A stretch of 45,861 bases of DNA from Pseudovibrio sp. JCM 19062 (GTDB lineage Bacteria > Pseudomonadota > Alphaproteobacteria > Rhizobiales > Stappiaceae), in contig BAXV01000030.1 in NCBI GenBank assembly GCA_001310715.1, positions 1 to 45,861 on the forward strand, given 5' to 3'. Both the position numbers and the translations under genes were made by a program. The notes beneath the pieces were generated by a model. That model saw only the letters and a list, made by a program, of their open reading frames with translations, made no database searches and was not told the origin of the DNA. Shown in pieces: positions 9,534-19,503 of the stretch (positions are counted from its first letter, which is position 1; every line of letters starts with the position of its first letter).

Positions 9534-10708
9534 ATGGAGATGCAGGCATCGCAAGCTTTGTCCTTGCTCAATGCAAGAGCGGTACGCGAACGCTCACATA
9601 TGCTGTTGGAGCTGGGGCTACAGGGCGAACTTGAGCACTTTGCCGTCGATCTATCGCACCTGGCAGAAGCTGCTCGCAGAACACTCGCAGCGACTGATAA
9701 CACCTATCCCGACAGGCAGATCCCGTTTCATGCCCGCTGGCGTCATTTCGAGACCGGCGGCGTTGACCGTTGGGCGATGCTCGCTGGAGCGCGTCGCTTC
9801 TCCGATGTGCGGGGTATGGGCCGGACTGCGTTCGATTTAGCAATCGTTTCTGCATTGCTCGACGCTGCCGCTGGCGACAAATGGAAGTATCATGAGGCTA
9901 TCACCGGCGAGACCTTCACACGCTCGGAAGGTCTGGCAGTTGGCTCCCTCTCCATGTTCTCCGCAGGCTTCTTCTCCGATGAACCGTTGGACCGCTTCGG
10001 GCAGATGCCATCACCTTGTTCCGTCTGGACAAGGATGAACTTATCGAAGGCCTGCAGGTAACCGACACGAACCAGCTCATCGGCTTGGATGGCCGCCTCA
10101 CATTGCTGAACCGTCTGGGTGAGGCTGTATCCCTGCGTCCGGACCTGTTCAGCAAAGAAGAAGAGCCACGTCCGGGCGGGCTTTTTGATGTTCTTTATGA
10201 GGAAGGCCAGAAAGGTCCGCTCGATGCAGAGCGCATTCTGGAAGTGGTGCTGGATGGCTTGGGGCCGGTCTGGCCCAATCGTGAGCAGATTGATGGGGTG
10301 ATCCTTGGCGACACATGGCGTCATTCCAAAGTTACAGCTCAGGATAAAACCGACAATTTGATACCTCTTCACAAACTTTCTCAATGGATTGCTTATTCTT
10401 TAGTTGAACCTCTCTCGTGGGCTGGTATTGAGATGGCAAACATTGATGGTCTGACTGGCCTTGCGGAATATCGCAATGGTGGATTGTTTATGGACACAGG
10501 CGTGCTCCGCCTGAAAGATCCGATACAATCACTGAACAGGCATGAAGTAAGTAGCGAGCTGATTGTTGAATGGAGAGCGCTCACAATTGCTCTCCTCGAT
10601 AAGCTTGCAGACTGGATTCGGGCGGACTTGTCTGTATCGCGGGATCAGCTGCCATTGGCATGTGTGCTGGAAGGCGGAACCTGGGCTGCGGGACGACAGA
10701 TCGCCTAG
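9534..10708 (+). CDS. URC4/urg3 family protein (DUF1688), uracil catabolism (frameshift)
   Basis: A DUF1688 protein of about 391 residues. The family is named after yeast URC4, needed with URC1 and the uracil phosphoribosyltransferase URC6 for the URC pathway of uracil use as nitrogen source. Its reaction is not established. Recognisable stretches are the N-terminal LLNARAVRERSHMLLELG, then PFHARWRHFETGG near residue 65, and SVEGLAVGSLSMF-like TRSEGLAVGSLSMFSAG near residue 130. One C is missing near 9998. Restoring it gives DRFRADAITLFRLDKDELIEGLQ. The last reading frame ends at TAG 10706-10708. upp follows 187 bp later, fitting the URC assignment. Confidence 0.85.
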
Positions 10709-10734
10709 AGAAACGAGGTGACGGATCTCCACCC

Positions 10735-10748
10735 CTGATGGTCATCAG
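10735..10748. repeat. Short perfect inverted repeat between URC4 and upp
   Basis: CTGATG-GT-CATCAG forms a 6-bp dyad within the 187-bp gap. It is followed at about 10749-10760 by GGGACGGTTTTC, a string that recurs at 15417-15428. Just before the upp ribosome site there is also AACCC-GACG-GGGTT (10866-10879). These could be operator or mRNA-structure elements. None matches a riboswitch that I recognise. Confidence 0.35.
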
Positions 10749-10895
10749 TGATGGGACGGTTTTCTGATCCGGAACCTGCAATCAATTGCACCCGAGAAAA
10801 TCAGGTGCCTAATTTAATACACGCACTGCCATGTACATGCTGACAAAAGGCGGCTGCACATACAAAACCCGACGGGGTTGAAAAAGAGGAACACG

Positions 10896-11524
<629 letters not shown>

Positions 11525-11541
11525 ACTGTATTGGTTTAATG

Positions 11542-11576
11542 AAAGGCGTCAGGCATCAAGTCTGGCGCCTTTTTCT
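11542..11576 (+). terminator. Rho-independent terminator after upp
   Basis: AAAGGCGTCAG (11542-11552) pairs with CTGGCGCCTTT (11562-11572) with one G-U pair and is followed by TTCTT. It lies 17 bp downstream of the upp stop and closes the pyrimidine unit. Confidence 0.85.
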
Positions 11577-11698
11577 TGCAGTGCACCCATAAGAAAGATA
11601 GACAGAAATATCAGAGACGATGCGCACCTCGAAACTGTGTATTCGTCCTTTATGAGGTTTAGCCTGTTTTGTAAGGTCAGGCGCATAAGGTTGATGGA

Positions 11699-12359
11699 AT
11701 GTCGATCAAAGCTCGTACCCGTATGAAAGTGTGTTGTATCTCAACAGCGGACGAAGCAGCCACCGCTGTTGCTTGCGGTGCCGATGCTATCGGCTTGTTG
11801 CCCACATGCCTTCTGGCCCCGGTGTGATTGAAGATGACCTCATTCACCATATCGCACGGCAGGTGCCACCTCCCGTTGCGACCTGGCTTCTGACCTCACG
11901 CACATCTGCAAAAGATATTGTCGAACATGTTCTGACATGTGGAACCAACACGGTTCAGATCGTTAGTCCGATTGACCTAAGCGAATATGCAGAACTGCGT
12001 CTGGACTTGCCGGCCTGTACGCGCATTGTACAAGTCATTCATGTCGAGGACGACTATTCCTTTGAAATCGCTCAGGAATACAGCCGTGTCGCAGATGCAA
12101 TCCTGCTCGACTCCGGTTCCCTGCGAATGACGTACTTGGCGGAACAGGCCGAACCCACGACTGGGACTTGAGCCGTCATTTTGTTGAGAAACTCGATATT
12201 CCGGTATTTCTGGCGGGTGGCCTGACACCCAAGAATATCATCGAAGCCATTGAGACAGTAAAACCTTACGGCGTCGATGTTTGCAGTGGCGTTCGGGTCG
12301 ATGGTCGCCTAGATGCAGGCCGCATGGCAGAGTTTGCTGCCGCACTTGCCTGCACCTGA
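11699..12359 (+). CDS. Phosphoribosylanthranilate isomerase (TrpF)-family protein (two frameshifts)
   Basis: A TIM-barrel protein of the TrpF family, about 220 residues. It opens [20 protein letters not shown], where the lysine-cysteine motif replaces the usual KICG. Later it shows [18 protein letters not shown] and [12 protein letters not shown], and it ends with the phosphate-binding FLAGGL and GVDVCSGVR motifs. A G is missing near 11797 and another near 12122; restoring both gives one continuous barrel. No other trp gene is in the window, and the opening differs from classical TrpF. It may therefore be a paralogue with another sugar-phosphate substrate. The C-terminal half is unmistakably TrpF-like. 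Confidence 0.8.
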
Positions 12360-12523
12360 TTTCCGGAGTGGCCTCCGATAGTCTTGCGCTTGAATGAGAA
12401 TACTTGCCTTTTTCTTCGGCCCGACGGTATACCTGTAAAAAGTAATGGGCAAAATTCCGGGCGATATCTTGATGCACTTGTAAAGTTGAGGTGTTGCACT
12501 GCCTGCAAGGAACGGGGGCGCAC

Positions 12524-13033
12524 GTGCAACGTTATATCTGGTTGGCGGCTATTGTTATGTGCGCCGCTCTTATCATCCCTCAGGTGCTAGAAGACCGCTT
12601 GCTAGGCGTTGTGGAAGTTTATGAGACCCAGCCTGAGAGCGGGTCCGAACCTCCTTCAAAGCGCCTCACCAGAATTCGCAAGTCTTCCAATGGCCACTTC
12701 ATAGCTACAATCAAAATCAATGGTCACAAGACCAAAGCCCTGATTGATACAGGTGCCAGCCTCCTCGCAATTCCGCAGAGTGTTGCCCGCAAAGCAGGCA
12801 TAAGAGTGGGTAATGAGGACTTCACAGTCGAAGTGCGCACCGCAAATGGCATCACCTCCGGTGCAACAGCCTTTATATCAAACCTCTATTTGGGCTCAAT
12901 TCATATACGCAACGTTAAAAGTCTTATCCTTAAAGATGAAGCACTCTCGCAGGTACTTCTGGGAATGTCTGCGTTGAACAGACTTGGCAAGATCACGCTT
13001 GGAAACAAAGAACTCGTGATCGCACCAAGATAA
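12524..13033 (+). CDS. Retropepsin-like clan AA aspartic protease (TIGR02281 type), membrane-anchored
   Basis: Intact, about 169 residues. It has an N-terminal hydrophobic anchor (YIWLAAIVMCAALIIP, residues 4-19), a linker, then a single retropepsin-like domain. The catalytic motif is ALIDTGASLLAIP near residue 80, and the flap/second-half motif is LLGMSALNRLG near residue 150. Such single-domain proteases work as dimers, probably in the periplasm. The start GTG 12524 is chosen because GGGGG at 12514-12518 is well spaced and it puts the membrane anchor at the N-terminus. A TTG at 12491 is possible. Its target is unknown. Confidence 0.85.
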   Translation: MQRYIWLAAIVMCAALIIPQVLEDRLLGVVEVYETQPESGSEPPSKRLTRIRKSSNGHFIATIKINGHKTKALIDTGASLLAIPQSVARKAGIRVGNEDFTVEVRTANGITSGATAFISNLYLGSIHIRNVKSLILKDEALSQVLLGMSALNRLGKITLGNKELVIAPR

Positions 13034-13130
13034 GCAATAAAAATGAACTCTGCTTCCAACGGCCCTTGAATGGACGGTATCCTTTTGTCTTGCTTGTACT
13101 AATTCTCGTTTCATAGGAGGTTGGTACGCA

Positions 13131-13190
13131 ATGAATGACCTGAAGGGAGGCAGGTCAGTAATAGAAAGGAAATGCGGTGGCCATTCGTGA
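13131..13190 (+). CDS. Possible 19-residue leader peptide overlapping galM
   Basis: ATG 13131 follows a strong ribosome site AGGAGG (13115-13120) and opens a 19-codon frame (starting MNDLKGGRSV) whose stop lies 14 bases inside galM. A perfect 6-bp hairpin GACCTG/CAGGTC (13137-13156) carries AAGGGAGG in its loop. The layout resembles translational coupling or a leader. It could equally be chance, since galM has its own AGAAAGGA. Confidence 0.35.
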   Translation: MNDLKGGRSVIERKCGGHS

Positions 13191-14166
13191 TTTTGGTGAA
13201 CTGGAGAACCGGCAAGTTGTAAAAGAAGTGACACTGCGTGGTGGAAACCTCAGCGCAAGTATCCTCACTTACGGAGCAACAGTCCAAAAACTATGCTTAG
13301 GGGATCGCATTCTCACGCTTGGCTTCGATAACCTGCGCGATTATGAGCTTCACTCACCACATTTTGGAGCCACTGCGGGGCGATGTGCCAACCGCATCGC
13401 ACATGGTTGCTTCTCAATCGGCTCCGATAAGGTCCAACTTACGGTCAACGAAGGTGGACGACACCATCTGCACGGCGGCCATAAAGGCTTTGCGCATCGG
13501 GTCTGGAACATTGAAGAAGCTAGCAGTGACAGCTCCTGCTGTCGCTTGTCTCTCCTGATGGAGAAGAAGGTTACCCTGGCACGGTGCATGTCACCTGCCG
13601 CTACACCCTGACCAAAGACGACACGCTCCGCATCGAGTTTTCCGGGACCTCTGACAAGCCGACACTGCTGAATCTGGCCCATCACAGCTACTTCAATCTG
13701 GGTGATCATACGGATATCACAAAACACCAGATCATGATCCCGGCGCGCTCTTACCTTCCTGTCTCCGAAGACTGATCCCCACGGGGGAAATCATTGATGT
13801 CGCTGGTACGCCTTATGATTTCCGAGAGCTACGCCAGATACAGGATGAGCAGGACACCCGTTTCGACACCAACTTCTGCCTCAGACAGTTCCGTCTGAAA
13901 AAGCCAGAGTTGTCTGCCGTTGTGTTTGAGCCAGACACCGAACTCAAGATGGAAGTCTGGTCAACCGAGCCGGGCATTCAGTTCTACGATGCAGCTCGCT
14001 CAACACGCCGGTATCCGGGTTCGACGGCAAAATGTATGGCCCCCGGGCAGGCCTTTGTCTGGAGCCGCAATGCTGGCCCGACAGTCCAAACCACGAAGAA
14101 TTTGCATGTTCCACGCTTCAGCCAACTGAGCGTTATCAACAAACAACAGAATACCGTTTCATCTGA
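13177..14166 (+). CDS. galM: Aldose 1-epimerase (three frameshifts)
   Basis: Mutarotase that interconverts alpha and beta anomers of aldoses, about 330 residues after repair. Recognisable are GGNLSASILTYGATVQ near the N-terminus, GATAGRCANRI near residue 70 with the sugar-binding Arg, HLHGGHKGF near residue 95 with a conserved His, and LAHHSYFNLG near residue 170 with the catalytic His. The catalytic Glu is expected in the final segment. Single bases are missing near 13536, 13772 and 14020. After repair the end reads YPGFDGKMYGPRAGLCLEPQ, stopping at 14164-14166. The start is GTG 13177. Confidence 0.87.
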
Positions 14167-14211
14167 TGTACTAAGGCAAGACGTGCATCAGCCCTGTAAA
14201 GGACGATAATT

Positions 14212-15260
14212 GTGAAGACTATCTTTTCGCCTGATCAGCTGCTGCACGCTCCAGCCAATGAAATCTCGGACGGGAAACTGGTCCCCGCCAACGAGACGCC
14301 TCTCGTGCCGAAATCGTTCTTGAGCACCTCAAGAAAGCCCGGTTCGGTGAGGTGCTTGTGCCAAAAGAGTTTTCTTTGGACCCAATACTAAATGTACATG
14401 ATGCCGATTACATCAGGTTCCTGCAGGAGTTCTGGGAGCTTTGGCAGGCGGAAGGGCGAACAGAACAAGAAGCCTTCCCATTCGTCTGGCCGGTCCACGG
14501 CCTCAGACACGATATTGTTCCGGACCAGATTGACGGGAAACTCGGGTTCTACTCGTTCGATGCTGGCTCGCCCATGGGCGAACATACTTGGGTGGCAGCA
14601 CGCAAGAGCGCTGAAACGGCGTTAACGGGCGCTGATCTGCTCCTTTCCGGTGACAACTCCGCCTTCGCACTCTGCCGTCCTCCGGGCCACCACGCCCACC
14701 GCCGCTTATATGGCGGCTACTGCTTCCTCAACAACGCGGCCATCGCAGCCCAGCACCTGCGCGACCAAGGGGTGAGTAAGGTGACAGTCTTCGACGTGGA
14801 CTATCATCACGGCAATGGCACGCAGGCCATCTTCTATGACCGTGCAGACGTGCAGTTCCTTTCCATTCATGCGGACCCGAAAGTCGAGTTCCCCTATTAC
14901 CTCGGCCACGCCAACGAACGCGGCCTGAAAGAGGGGGCAGGGTACAATCACAACTATCCTTTGCCGCATGGCTCCACATGGGACATGTGGGAAGTTGCCT
15001 TGGAAGACGCTTGCCAGACTATCGAGAAATTTGCTCCTGACGTCATCGTGATCTCTTTGGGGATGGACCCTTATGAAAACGATCCGATCTCCCAGTTCAA
15101 ATTGAAAACCGATGATTTCACCAAGATTGGCAGCCGCATCGCCAAGCTGGGTAAACCCACCTTGTTTGTTATGGAAGGGGGGTACGCCGTCGGTGACCTC
15201 GGCATCAACTGTACCAAAGCGCTGAGCGGATATCTGGATACCGCAAAGGTCGGAGCTTGA
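14212..15260 (+). CDS. Histone deacetylase / acetylpolyamine amidohydrolase family protein (frameshift)
   Basis: Zinc amidohydrolase of the HDAC superfamily, about 349 residues. It probably removes acetyl groups from polyamines or other small amines. The zinc-site and catalytic motifs are intact: PPGHHAHR (paired catalytic His), DVDYHHGNGT (Asp and His ligands) and LGMDPYENDP (third ligand Asp). The insertion between the His pair and the DVDYHHG block is typical of acetylpolyamine amidohydrolases. The start is GTG 14212 after AAAGGA. A missing C near 14304 breaks the frame; repair gives TPLRAEIVLEHLKKARFGEV. It lies 45 bp after galM. The substrate cannot be settled from sequence. Confidence 0.86.
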
Positions 15261-15295
15261 TCAGCAGGACTGGCTGAAATCAATATTTTGCGCAG

Positions 15296-15320
15296 TGGCG
15301 GGAAAGATATCTTCCCGCCA
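15296..15320 (+). terminator. Near-perfect palindrome after the HDAC-family gene
   Basis: TGGCGGGAA (15296-15304) pairs with TTCCCGCCA (15312-15320). The inner AGATATC extends the symmetry with one bulged A. It lies 35 bp after the stop and is a strong hairpin, but no U-run follows. A terminator or a 3'-end processing signal is the simplest reading. Confidence 0.5.
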
Positions 15321-15393
15321 TATGTGTCTTGCTGCATCACACCTCTTGAAAGCGGCTCGCAATGTGCGTACATCCTTGCGGACTGAGATTTCT

Positions 15394-15453
15394 TAAAGCG
15401 TATTCCCTAAGGTGGGGGGACGGTTTTCGGATAATGACACAAAAGAATATGAG
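15394..15453. repeat. Palindromic intergenic element resembling dispersed alphaproteobacterial repeats
   Basis: The stretch has outer arms AAAGCGTATTC (15395-15405) and GAATATGAGG (15445-15454) and a core GGTGGGGGGACGGTTTTCGG (15411-15430). This arrangement recalls the dispersed element with a CCGGTTTTCGGA-type core that I know from many rhizobial and related intergenic regions. A partial copy of the core is at 10749-10760. The rest of the 15261-15510 gap shows no gene. Confidence 0.45.
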
Positions 15454-15510
15454 GGATTGAAGTGGTCTCGCCTGTTTCATGACAGGGCTGCTGCTTCAAG
15501 CGATCAAATA

Positions 15511-15955
15511 ATGCCAGAACAAAAAAAGTCCGCCAACAAGCCTGTTTTGGTTGTTTTTCAGCCCATTTGGACGCATCTCCCGTGAGCCATATTGGCTCGC
15601 ATTCGGCTTGATCTGGTGCATTTTGTTCATTGCCCTGAACATCACAGTCGGTTCCATGCAGGAAACCTACATCACCTCCGGCACCACGGAACTGCCATTG
15701 GCAGAGATCTATAGCGACATGCTGTCCACCAATCCGTTGCTGTATCCGCTCCTGCTCTTTACAAACTTCATCGTATTCATGTTGGTGATGAAACGCTTGC
15801 AGGATCGCGGCATCACGGGCTTTGTGGCACTGACTCTCTTCCTGCCTTTCCTCAATCTGATTGTGCCAATTGTAGTTGGCTTCCTGAAGACCCAGGAAGG
15901 ACCGAATAAGTACGGCCCTACGCCAAACAGCCGTCCGATTCGCCCCAAAAAATAA
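15511..15955 (+). CDS. DUF805 family membrane protein (frameshift)
   Basis: Small inner-membrane protein of about 147 residues. The family mark FFSPFGRISREPYWLAF sits near the N-terminus, followed by three to four hydrophobic helices and MKRLQDRGITGF near residue 95. I place the start at ATG 15511. The A7 run at 15521-15527 has one A too many, and with A6 the protein reads MPEQKSPPTSLFWLFFSPFG, which is the usual DUF805 opening. Without that correction the only start is a TTG at 15551. Function of the family is unknown. Confidence 0.82.
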
Positions 15956-16057
15956 GCTGCTTTATTGAGAATTCACTGCGCTATAGGCCGATGAAAATCA
16001 CAAAGTTCTAGCAACTCGTGATTGACCATCCGGCGCGGCGCAGCTACATCTCGGGGC

Positions 16058-17227
16058 ATGACTGATATGCTTGCTCCTGCGGTACAAATCTGCCGCGACC
16101 TTATCCGCTGCCCAAGTGTCACCCCAGCTGAAGGCGGTGCACTTTCCACACTCGAAAAACTGCTCGCAGACGCCGGTTTCAACGTCTCCCGCGTGACGTT
16201 CTCTGACGAGAATACGCCGGACGTGGATAATCTGTTTGCCACCATCGGTACAGGAAAACCGCACTTCGTGTTCGCCGGTCACACCGATGTTGTACCAGTT
16301 GGCGACGAAGCAGCATGGACCCACGGTCCGTTCGATGGAATCATCGCAGACGGCAAGCTTCATGGTCGTGGCACTGCGGATATGAAAGGCGGCGTCGCTG
16401 CATTTGCCGCTGCTGCAATCGACTACGTCGAAGCACATCCAAACGGAATTCCCGGCCAGATCTCCTTCCTGATCACAGGTGACGAAGAAGGCCCGGCCAT
16501 CAACGGCACTGTAAAGCTGCTGGAATGGGCCAAAGAGCAGGGGCACGTGTTTGATGCCTGCATCGTGGGCGAACCAACCAACCCGGACGCTCTGGGCGAC
16601 GCAATCAAAGTAGGCCGCCGCGGCTCTCTGACAGGCACAATCAAGGTCAACGGCACACAGGGACACGTCGCTTATCAGCATCTTGCTGATAACCCGGTAC
16701 CGGGTATGCTCAAGCTTCTGGGCGCTGTTGCTGAAGTGGAGTTGGACAAAGGCAACGAGCGTTTCCAGCCGTCCAATCTGGAAATCACAACCGTTGATGT
16801 GGGCAACACCGCTACCAACGTGATCCCGGCGCACGTCATGGCGAAGTTCAACATTCGCTTTAATGATCAATGGTCTGTCAGCTCTCTGAGCCAGCACATC
16901 GAGAAGCTGCTGAGTGATGCAGCGCCAGAAGGCCTTGACTGGAGCATCGAATTCGCCAGAGAAGCCACTGACAGCTTCCTGACCCATGACGAAGCCTTGA
17001 TTCAGACCTTGTCCGACTCCATCCAGACCGTCACAGGCCGCACACCAGAGCTTTCAACAGGCGGCGGAACCTCCGATGCACGCTTCATCAAGAACTACTG
17101 CGCCGTTGTGGAGTTTGGGCTGGTCGGTCAGACCATGCACAAAGTCGATGAACACGTGGCTGTCTCTGACATCGAACAACTAGCTGACATCTACCTCCGC
17201 TTCCTGAAAGATTACTTTCAAGCATAA
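16058..17227 (+). CDS. dapE: Succinyl-diaminopimelate desuccinylase
   Basis: Intact, about 389 residues. It hydrolyses N-succinyl-LL-diaminopimelate in lysine and peptidoglycan precursor synthesis. M20 di-zinc motifs are in order: FAGHTDVVPVGD near residue 70, GRGTADMKGG near residue 102 (bridging Asp), GDEEGPAINGT (general-base Glu then ligand Glu), GEPTNPDALGD and a C-terminal GQTMHKVDEHV with a His ligand. ATG 16058 fits the family N-terminus. A TTG at 16022 would add twelve unconserved residues. It is upstream of two membrane protein genes on the same strand. Confidence 0.95.
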   Translation: MTDMLAPAVQICRDLIRCPSVTPAEGGALSTLEKLLADAGFNVSRVTFSDENTPDVDNLFATIGTGKPHFVFAGHTDVVPVGDEAAWTHGPFDGIIADGKLHGRGTADMKGGVAAFAAAAIDYVEAHPNGIPGQISFLITGDEEGPAINGTVKLLEWAKEQGHVFDACIVGEPTNPDALGDAIKVGRRGSLTGTIKVNGTQGHVAYQHLADNPVPGMLKLLGAVAEVELDKGNERFQPSNLEITTVDVGNTATNVIPAHVMAKFNIRFNDQWSVSSLSQHIEKLLSDAAPEGLDWSIEFAREATDSFLTHDEALIQTLSDSIQTVTGRTPELSTGGGTSDARFIKNYCAVVEFGLVGQTMHKVDEHVAVSDIEQLADIYLRFLKDYFQA

Positions 17228-17248
17228 AATATCTGAGAGAATTGCGTT

Positions 17249-17890
17249 TTGACTTTTCCTGGCATTCAAGAAATTCGGAGTAATACAACCGCGTCTTGGG
17301 ACATAGTTATGGGTAGAACGGAGGCGTTGCAGCAGTTTGACCTGTCTGCTAATGGATTTTGGCGATCATTCTATGCGCTTCCCGTTTCAATGGCTCTGGG
17401 CGTAGCCAGCTATCTTGTTATTTCACTATTTTCAGCGGTGATCAGTTTTCTGAATACAGGTGAGTTTTCAATTTGGGGAGCCCCGGAAGCGATTTTCCTT
17501 TTGTTCGCCATTGGATTGGTTGTGATTTTGCCTGTACTGCATTGGGCGGCATTCGCTTACATCACGGGTCGATTTTCAAATAATCTTGGAATTAGAGAAA
17601 CATACAGTAGCTATATAATCGTCCGAAATTGGTCCGCAGTTCTTTTGGCATGTTTGGGATTACTGGTTGAGATATTGACGCGCTTGACTGGTGCGCAGCA
17701 GCTAGGGATTGTACTCTCTTATATTGCTATGTTTGTTGGATCCTGGGTTTATTTTAGAGTTGCACGACAGGTAGCATTAGCATCACTTCCGATTTCCTTT
17801 GGGTTGGTTGCTCTGGAGTATGCGCTTAGCTTTTCTCTGGCGATTATACCAACTCTCCTAATTGGAATAATCGCAGCCTTTGTGTTGTAA
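17249..17890 (+). CDS. Uncharacterised membrane protein, tandem paralogue copy 1
   Basis: Intact 213-residue protein with about five hydrophobic helices. It shares with the next gene the opening GIQEI...ASW..VM...EALQQFDLSA.GFWRSF, the central block TYSSYIIVRNWS (TYGPYIVVRNWS in copy 2), and a C-terminal GLVALEYALSF block. The start TTG 17249 aligns with the ATG of copy 2. This copy is visibly more AT-rich than copy 2. I know no function for this family. It is 21 bp after dapE and 27 bp before copy 2. Confidence 0.75.
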   Translation: MTFPGIQEIRSNTTASWDIVMGRTEALQQFDLSANGFWRSFYALPVSMALGVASYLVISLFSAVISFLNTGEFSIWGAPEAIFLLFAIGLVVILPVLHWAAFAYITGRFSNNLGIRETYSSYIIVRNWSAVLLACLGLLVEILTRLTGAQQLGIVLSYIAMFVGSWVYFRVARQVALASLPISFGLVALEYALSFSLAIIPTLLIGIIAAFVL

Positions 17891-17917
17891 ATTGATGTGT
17901 TCTGAAAGTGTTTTGTG

Positions 17918-18524
17918 ATGGCTCTTGGCATTCAGGAAATCGGGCAGTCCTGCATAGCATCCTGGCGGGTGATGAAGGGGGAAGCAGAGGCGTTGCAGCA
18001 GTTTGATCTGTCTGCAGATGGCTTCTGGCGCTCCTTTCTGGTCATCTTCCTGCTGCTTCCCTTCTATTTCCTGAGCCTCATCTCAGAGCAGTCCCTGATG
18101 CTCGAGATTAATCTGGAGCGAGGGCAGGAAGCAGCCGAGATCGCCACAGGCGGTGCGCTGCTATACATCGGCAAAACCCTGTCTCTGTTTGTAGACTGGG
18201 TTACCTTCCCGCTTGTCCTTGCTGTTCTGGCAGGTTCCATAGGGCTCAAGCGCACGTACGGCCCCTACATCGTCGTCAGGAACTGGAGCACACTGATCAT
18301 CCTGCTGCCGCAGACGCTTTTGAACCTGCTCTATCTGGCAGGTATCATCGTCTGCTTTGCTGGTGATGCTGACATTCCCTATTATCGGATGGGTGCTGTG
18401 GTTCCGATTCCAGATTGCCCGCATCGCAGGTGAGTGCAGTTTCTCAACGGCCATCGGCCTTGTGGTTCTGGATTTGGTCCTGTCCATCCTGATCAGCACA
18501 TCGTTTGACCGTCTATTTGCTTGA
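17918..18524 (+). CDS. Uncharacterised membrane protein, tandem paralogue copy 2 (frameshift)
   Basis: Homologue of the preceding gene with the same N-terminal EALQQFDLSADGFWRSF block and four to five hydrophobic helices, about 202 residues. One extra C at 18377-18379 breaks the frame. Removing it gives DIPIIGWVLWFRFQIARIAG followed by STAIGLVVLDLVLSILIS, which lines up with the end of copy 1, and a stop at 18522-18524. GTG 17915 is an alternative start directly before ATG 17918. Function unknown. Confidence 0.75.
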
Positions 18525-18620
18525 TCAAACCGGTTTTTCTCCAATCCCTTTAAATTTTCAGTAGCGCTCCTCGCTGTTTCCGCGCACACTTGACGTGGAG
18601 GAAAATTGGGAGGGACGGAA

Positions 18621-19439
18621 ATGTCAGACAATCATCTGACTGCGCCTGTGGGTGCGCAAAACTCGCCACACAAACCGGCGAAGCCTATTGTTCGTCAGGT
18701 CACTCTGGAGGATGTAACAAGCTCCCTGAAGCTTGGAATTCTGGACTTTGTGAAAACGCCGGTGATTGGTTTGACCTTTGGCGCGTTCTTTATGATCGGC
18801 GGCATACTGGTCACGCTGCTCTCGTTCTGGGTGGACATGAGCTACATCAGTTACCCGCTGGCCTGCGGCTTCCTGCTGCTTGGCCCATTTGCAGCGCTCG
18901 GGCTTTACGAAGCATCCAGACAGCTACAGGCAGGTAAAACACCCCGTATGAGCGGCCTGTTTACCTTGATGTGGGAGCAACGTCGGGGCGAAATCGCCTG
19001 GATGGCCTTCGTGGTTATCTTCATCCAGTTCCTATGGATGTTCAAAGTCCACCTGCTGCTCGCTCTCTTTCTGGGAATGAAGGGCTACGGCACGTTTATG
19101 CAGTTCGCGCAGACAGTCTTTGAAACGCCAGATGGACTGCTGTTCCTTTTCGCAGGCCACATAGTCGGTGCGTTCTTCGCTATGCTGTTGTTTGCAGTGA
19201 GTGTAGTGTCTTTCCCCATGCTGCTGGATACGGAGCTGGACTTCGTGACCGCAATGATCACCAGCTTCAAAGTGGTTACGGGAAGTCCGGTGGTCATGGT
19301 GGGCTGGGGCCTGCTCATCACCGCAATCCTGATGGCATCGATGATCCCCGCATTTGTCGGCCTGCTGGTCACATTGCCAGTGCTCGGGCACACCACGTGG
19401 CATCTGTACAAACGGGTTGTCACCTTCGAGGCAGCATAA
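18621..19439 (+). CDS. DUF2189 domain-containing membrane protein
   Basis: Intact, about 272 residues. A polar N-terminal tail of about 40 residues is followed by six hydrophobic segments. The family block LGPFAALGLYEASRQLQAGK sits near residue 95, and the C-terminal TWHLYKRVV closes it. ATG 18621 follows GGGAGGGACGGAA, a strong ribosome site. Family function is unknown. A strong terminator follows and truA converges on it. Confidence 0.85.
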   Translation: MSDNHLTAPVGAQNSPHKPAKPIVRQVTLEDVTSSLKLGILDFVKTPVIGLTFGAFFMIGGILVTLLSFWVDMSYISYPLACGFLLLGPFAALGLYEASRQLQAGKTPRMSGLFTLMWEQRRGEIAWMAFVVIFIQFLWMFKVHLLLALFLGMKGYGTFMQFAQTVFETPDGLLFLFAGHIVGAFFAMLLFAVSVVSFPMLLDTELDFVTAMITSFKVVTGSPVVMVGWGLLITAILMASMIPAFVGLLVTLPVLGHTTWHLYKRVVTFEAA

Positions 19440-19448
19440 AGCTTTGGC

Positions 19449-19483
19449 AAACCGGAGGTGGACGGCCTCCGGTTTCCTTCTTC
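19449..19483 (+). terminator. Terminator between DUF2189 gene and truA
   Basis: Perfect 10-bp stem AAACCGGAGG (19449-19458) with CCTCCGGTTT (19466-19475), loop of 7, followed by the pyrimidine tail CCTTCTTC. It lies in a 64-bp gap between convergent genes, so it may serve both directions. Confidence 0.8.
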
Positions 19484-19503
19484 AGGCGCTCATAGAAGAG
19501 GGC

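Noticed and set aside
9436..9840. 134-residue plus-strand frame overlapping URC4
   Set aside because: Out of frame with the DUF1688 protein and rich in Arg/Cys; not a plausible protein.
15998..16987. 329-residue minus-strand frame over dapE
   Set aside because: Shadow frame; dapE on the plus strand is intact and conserved.
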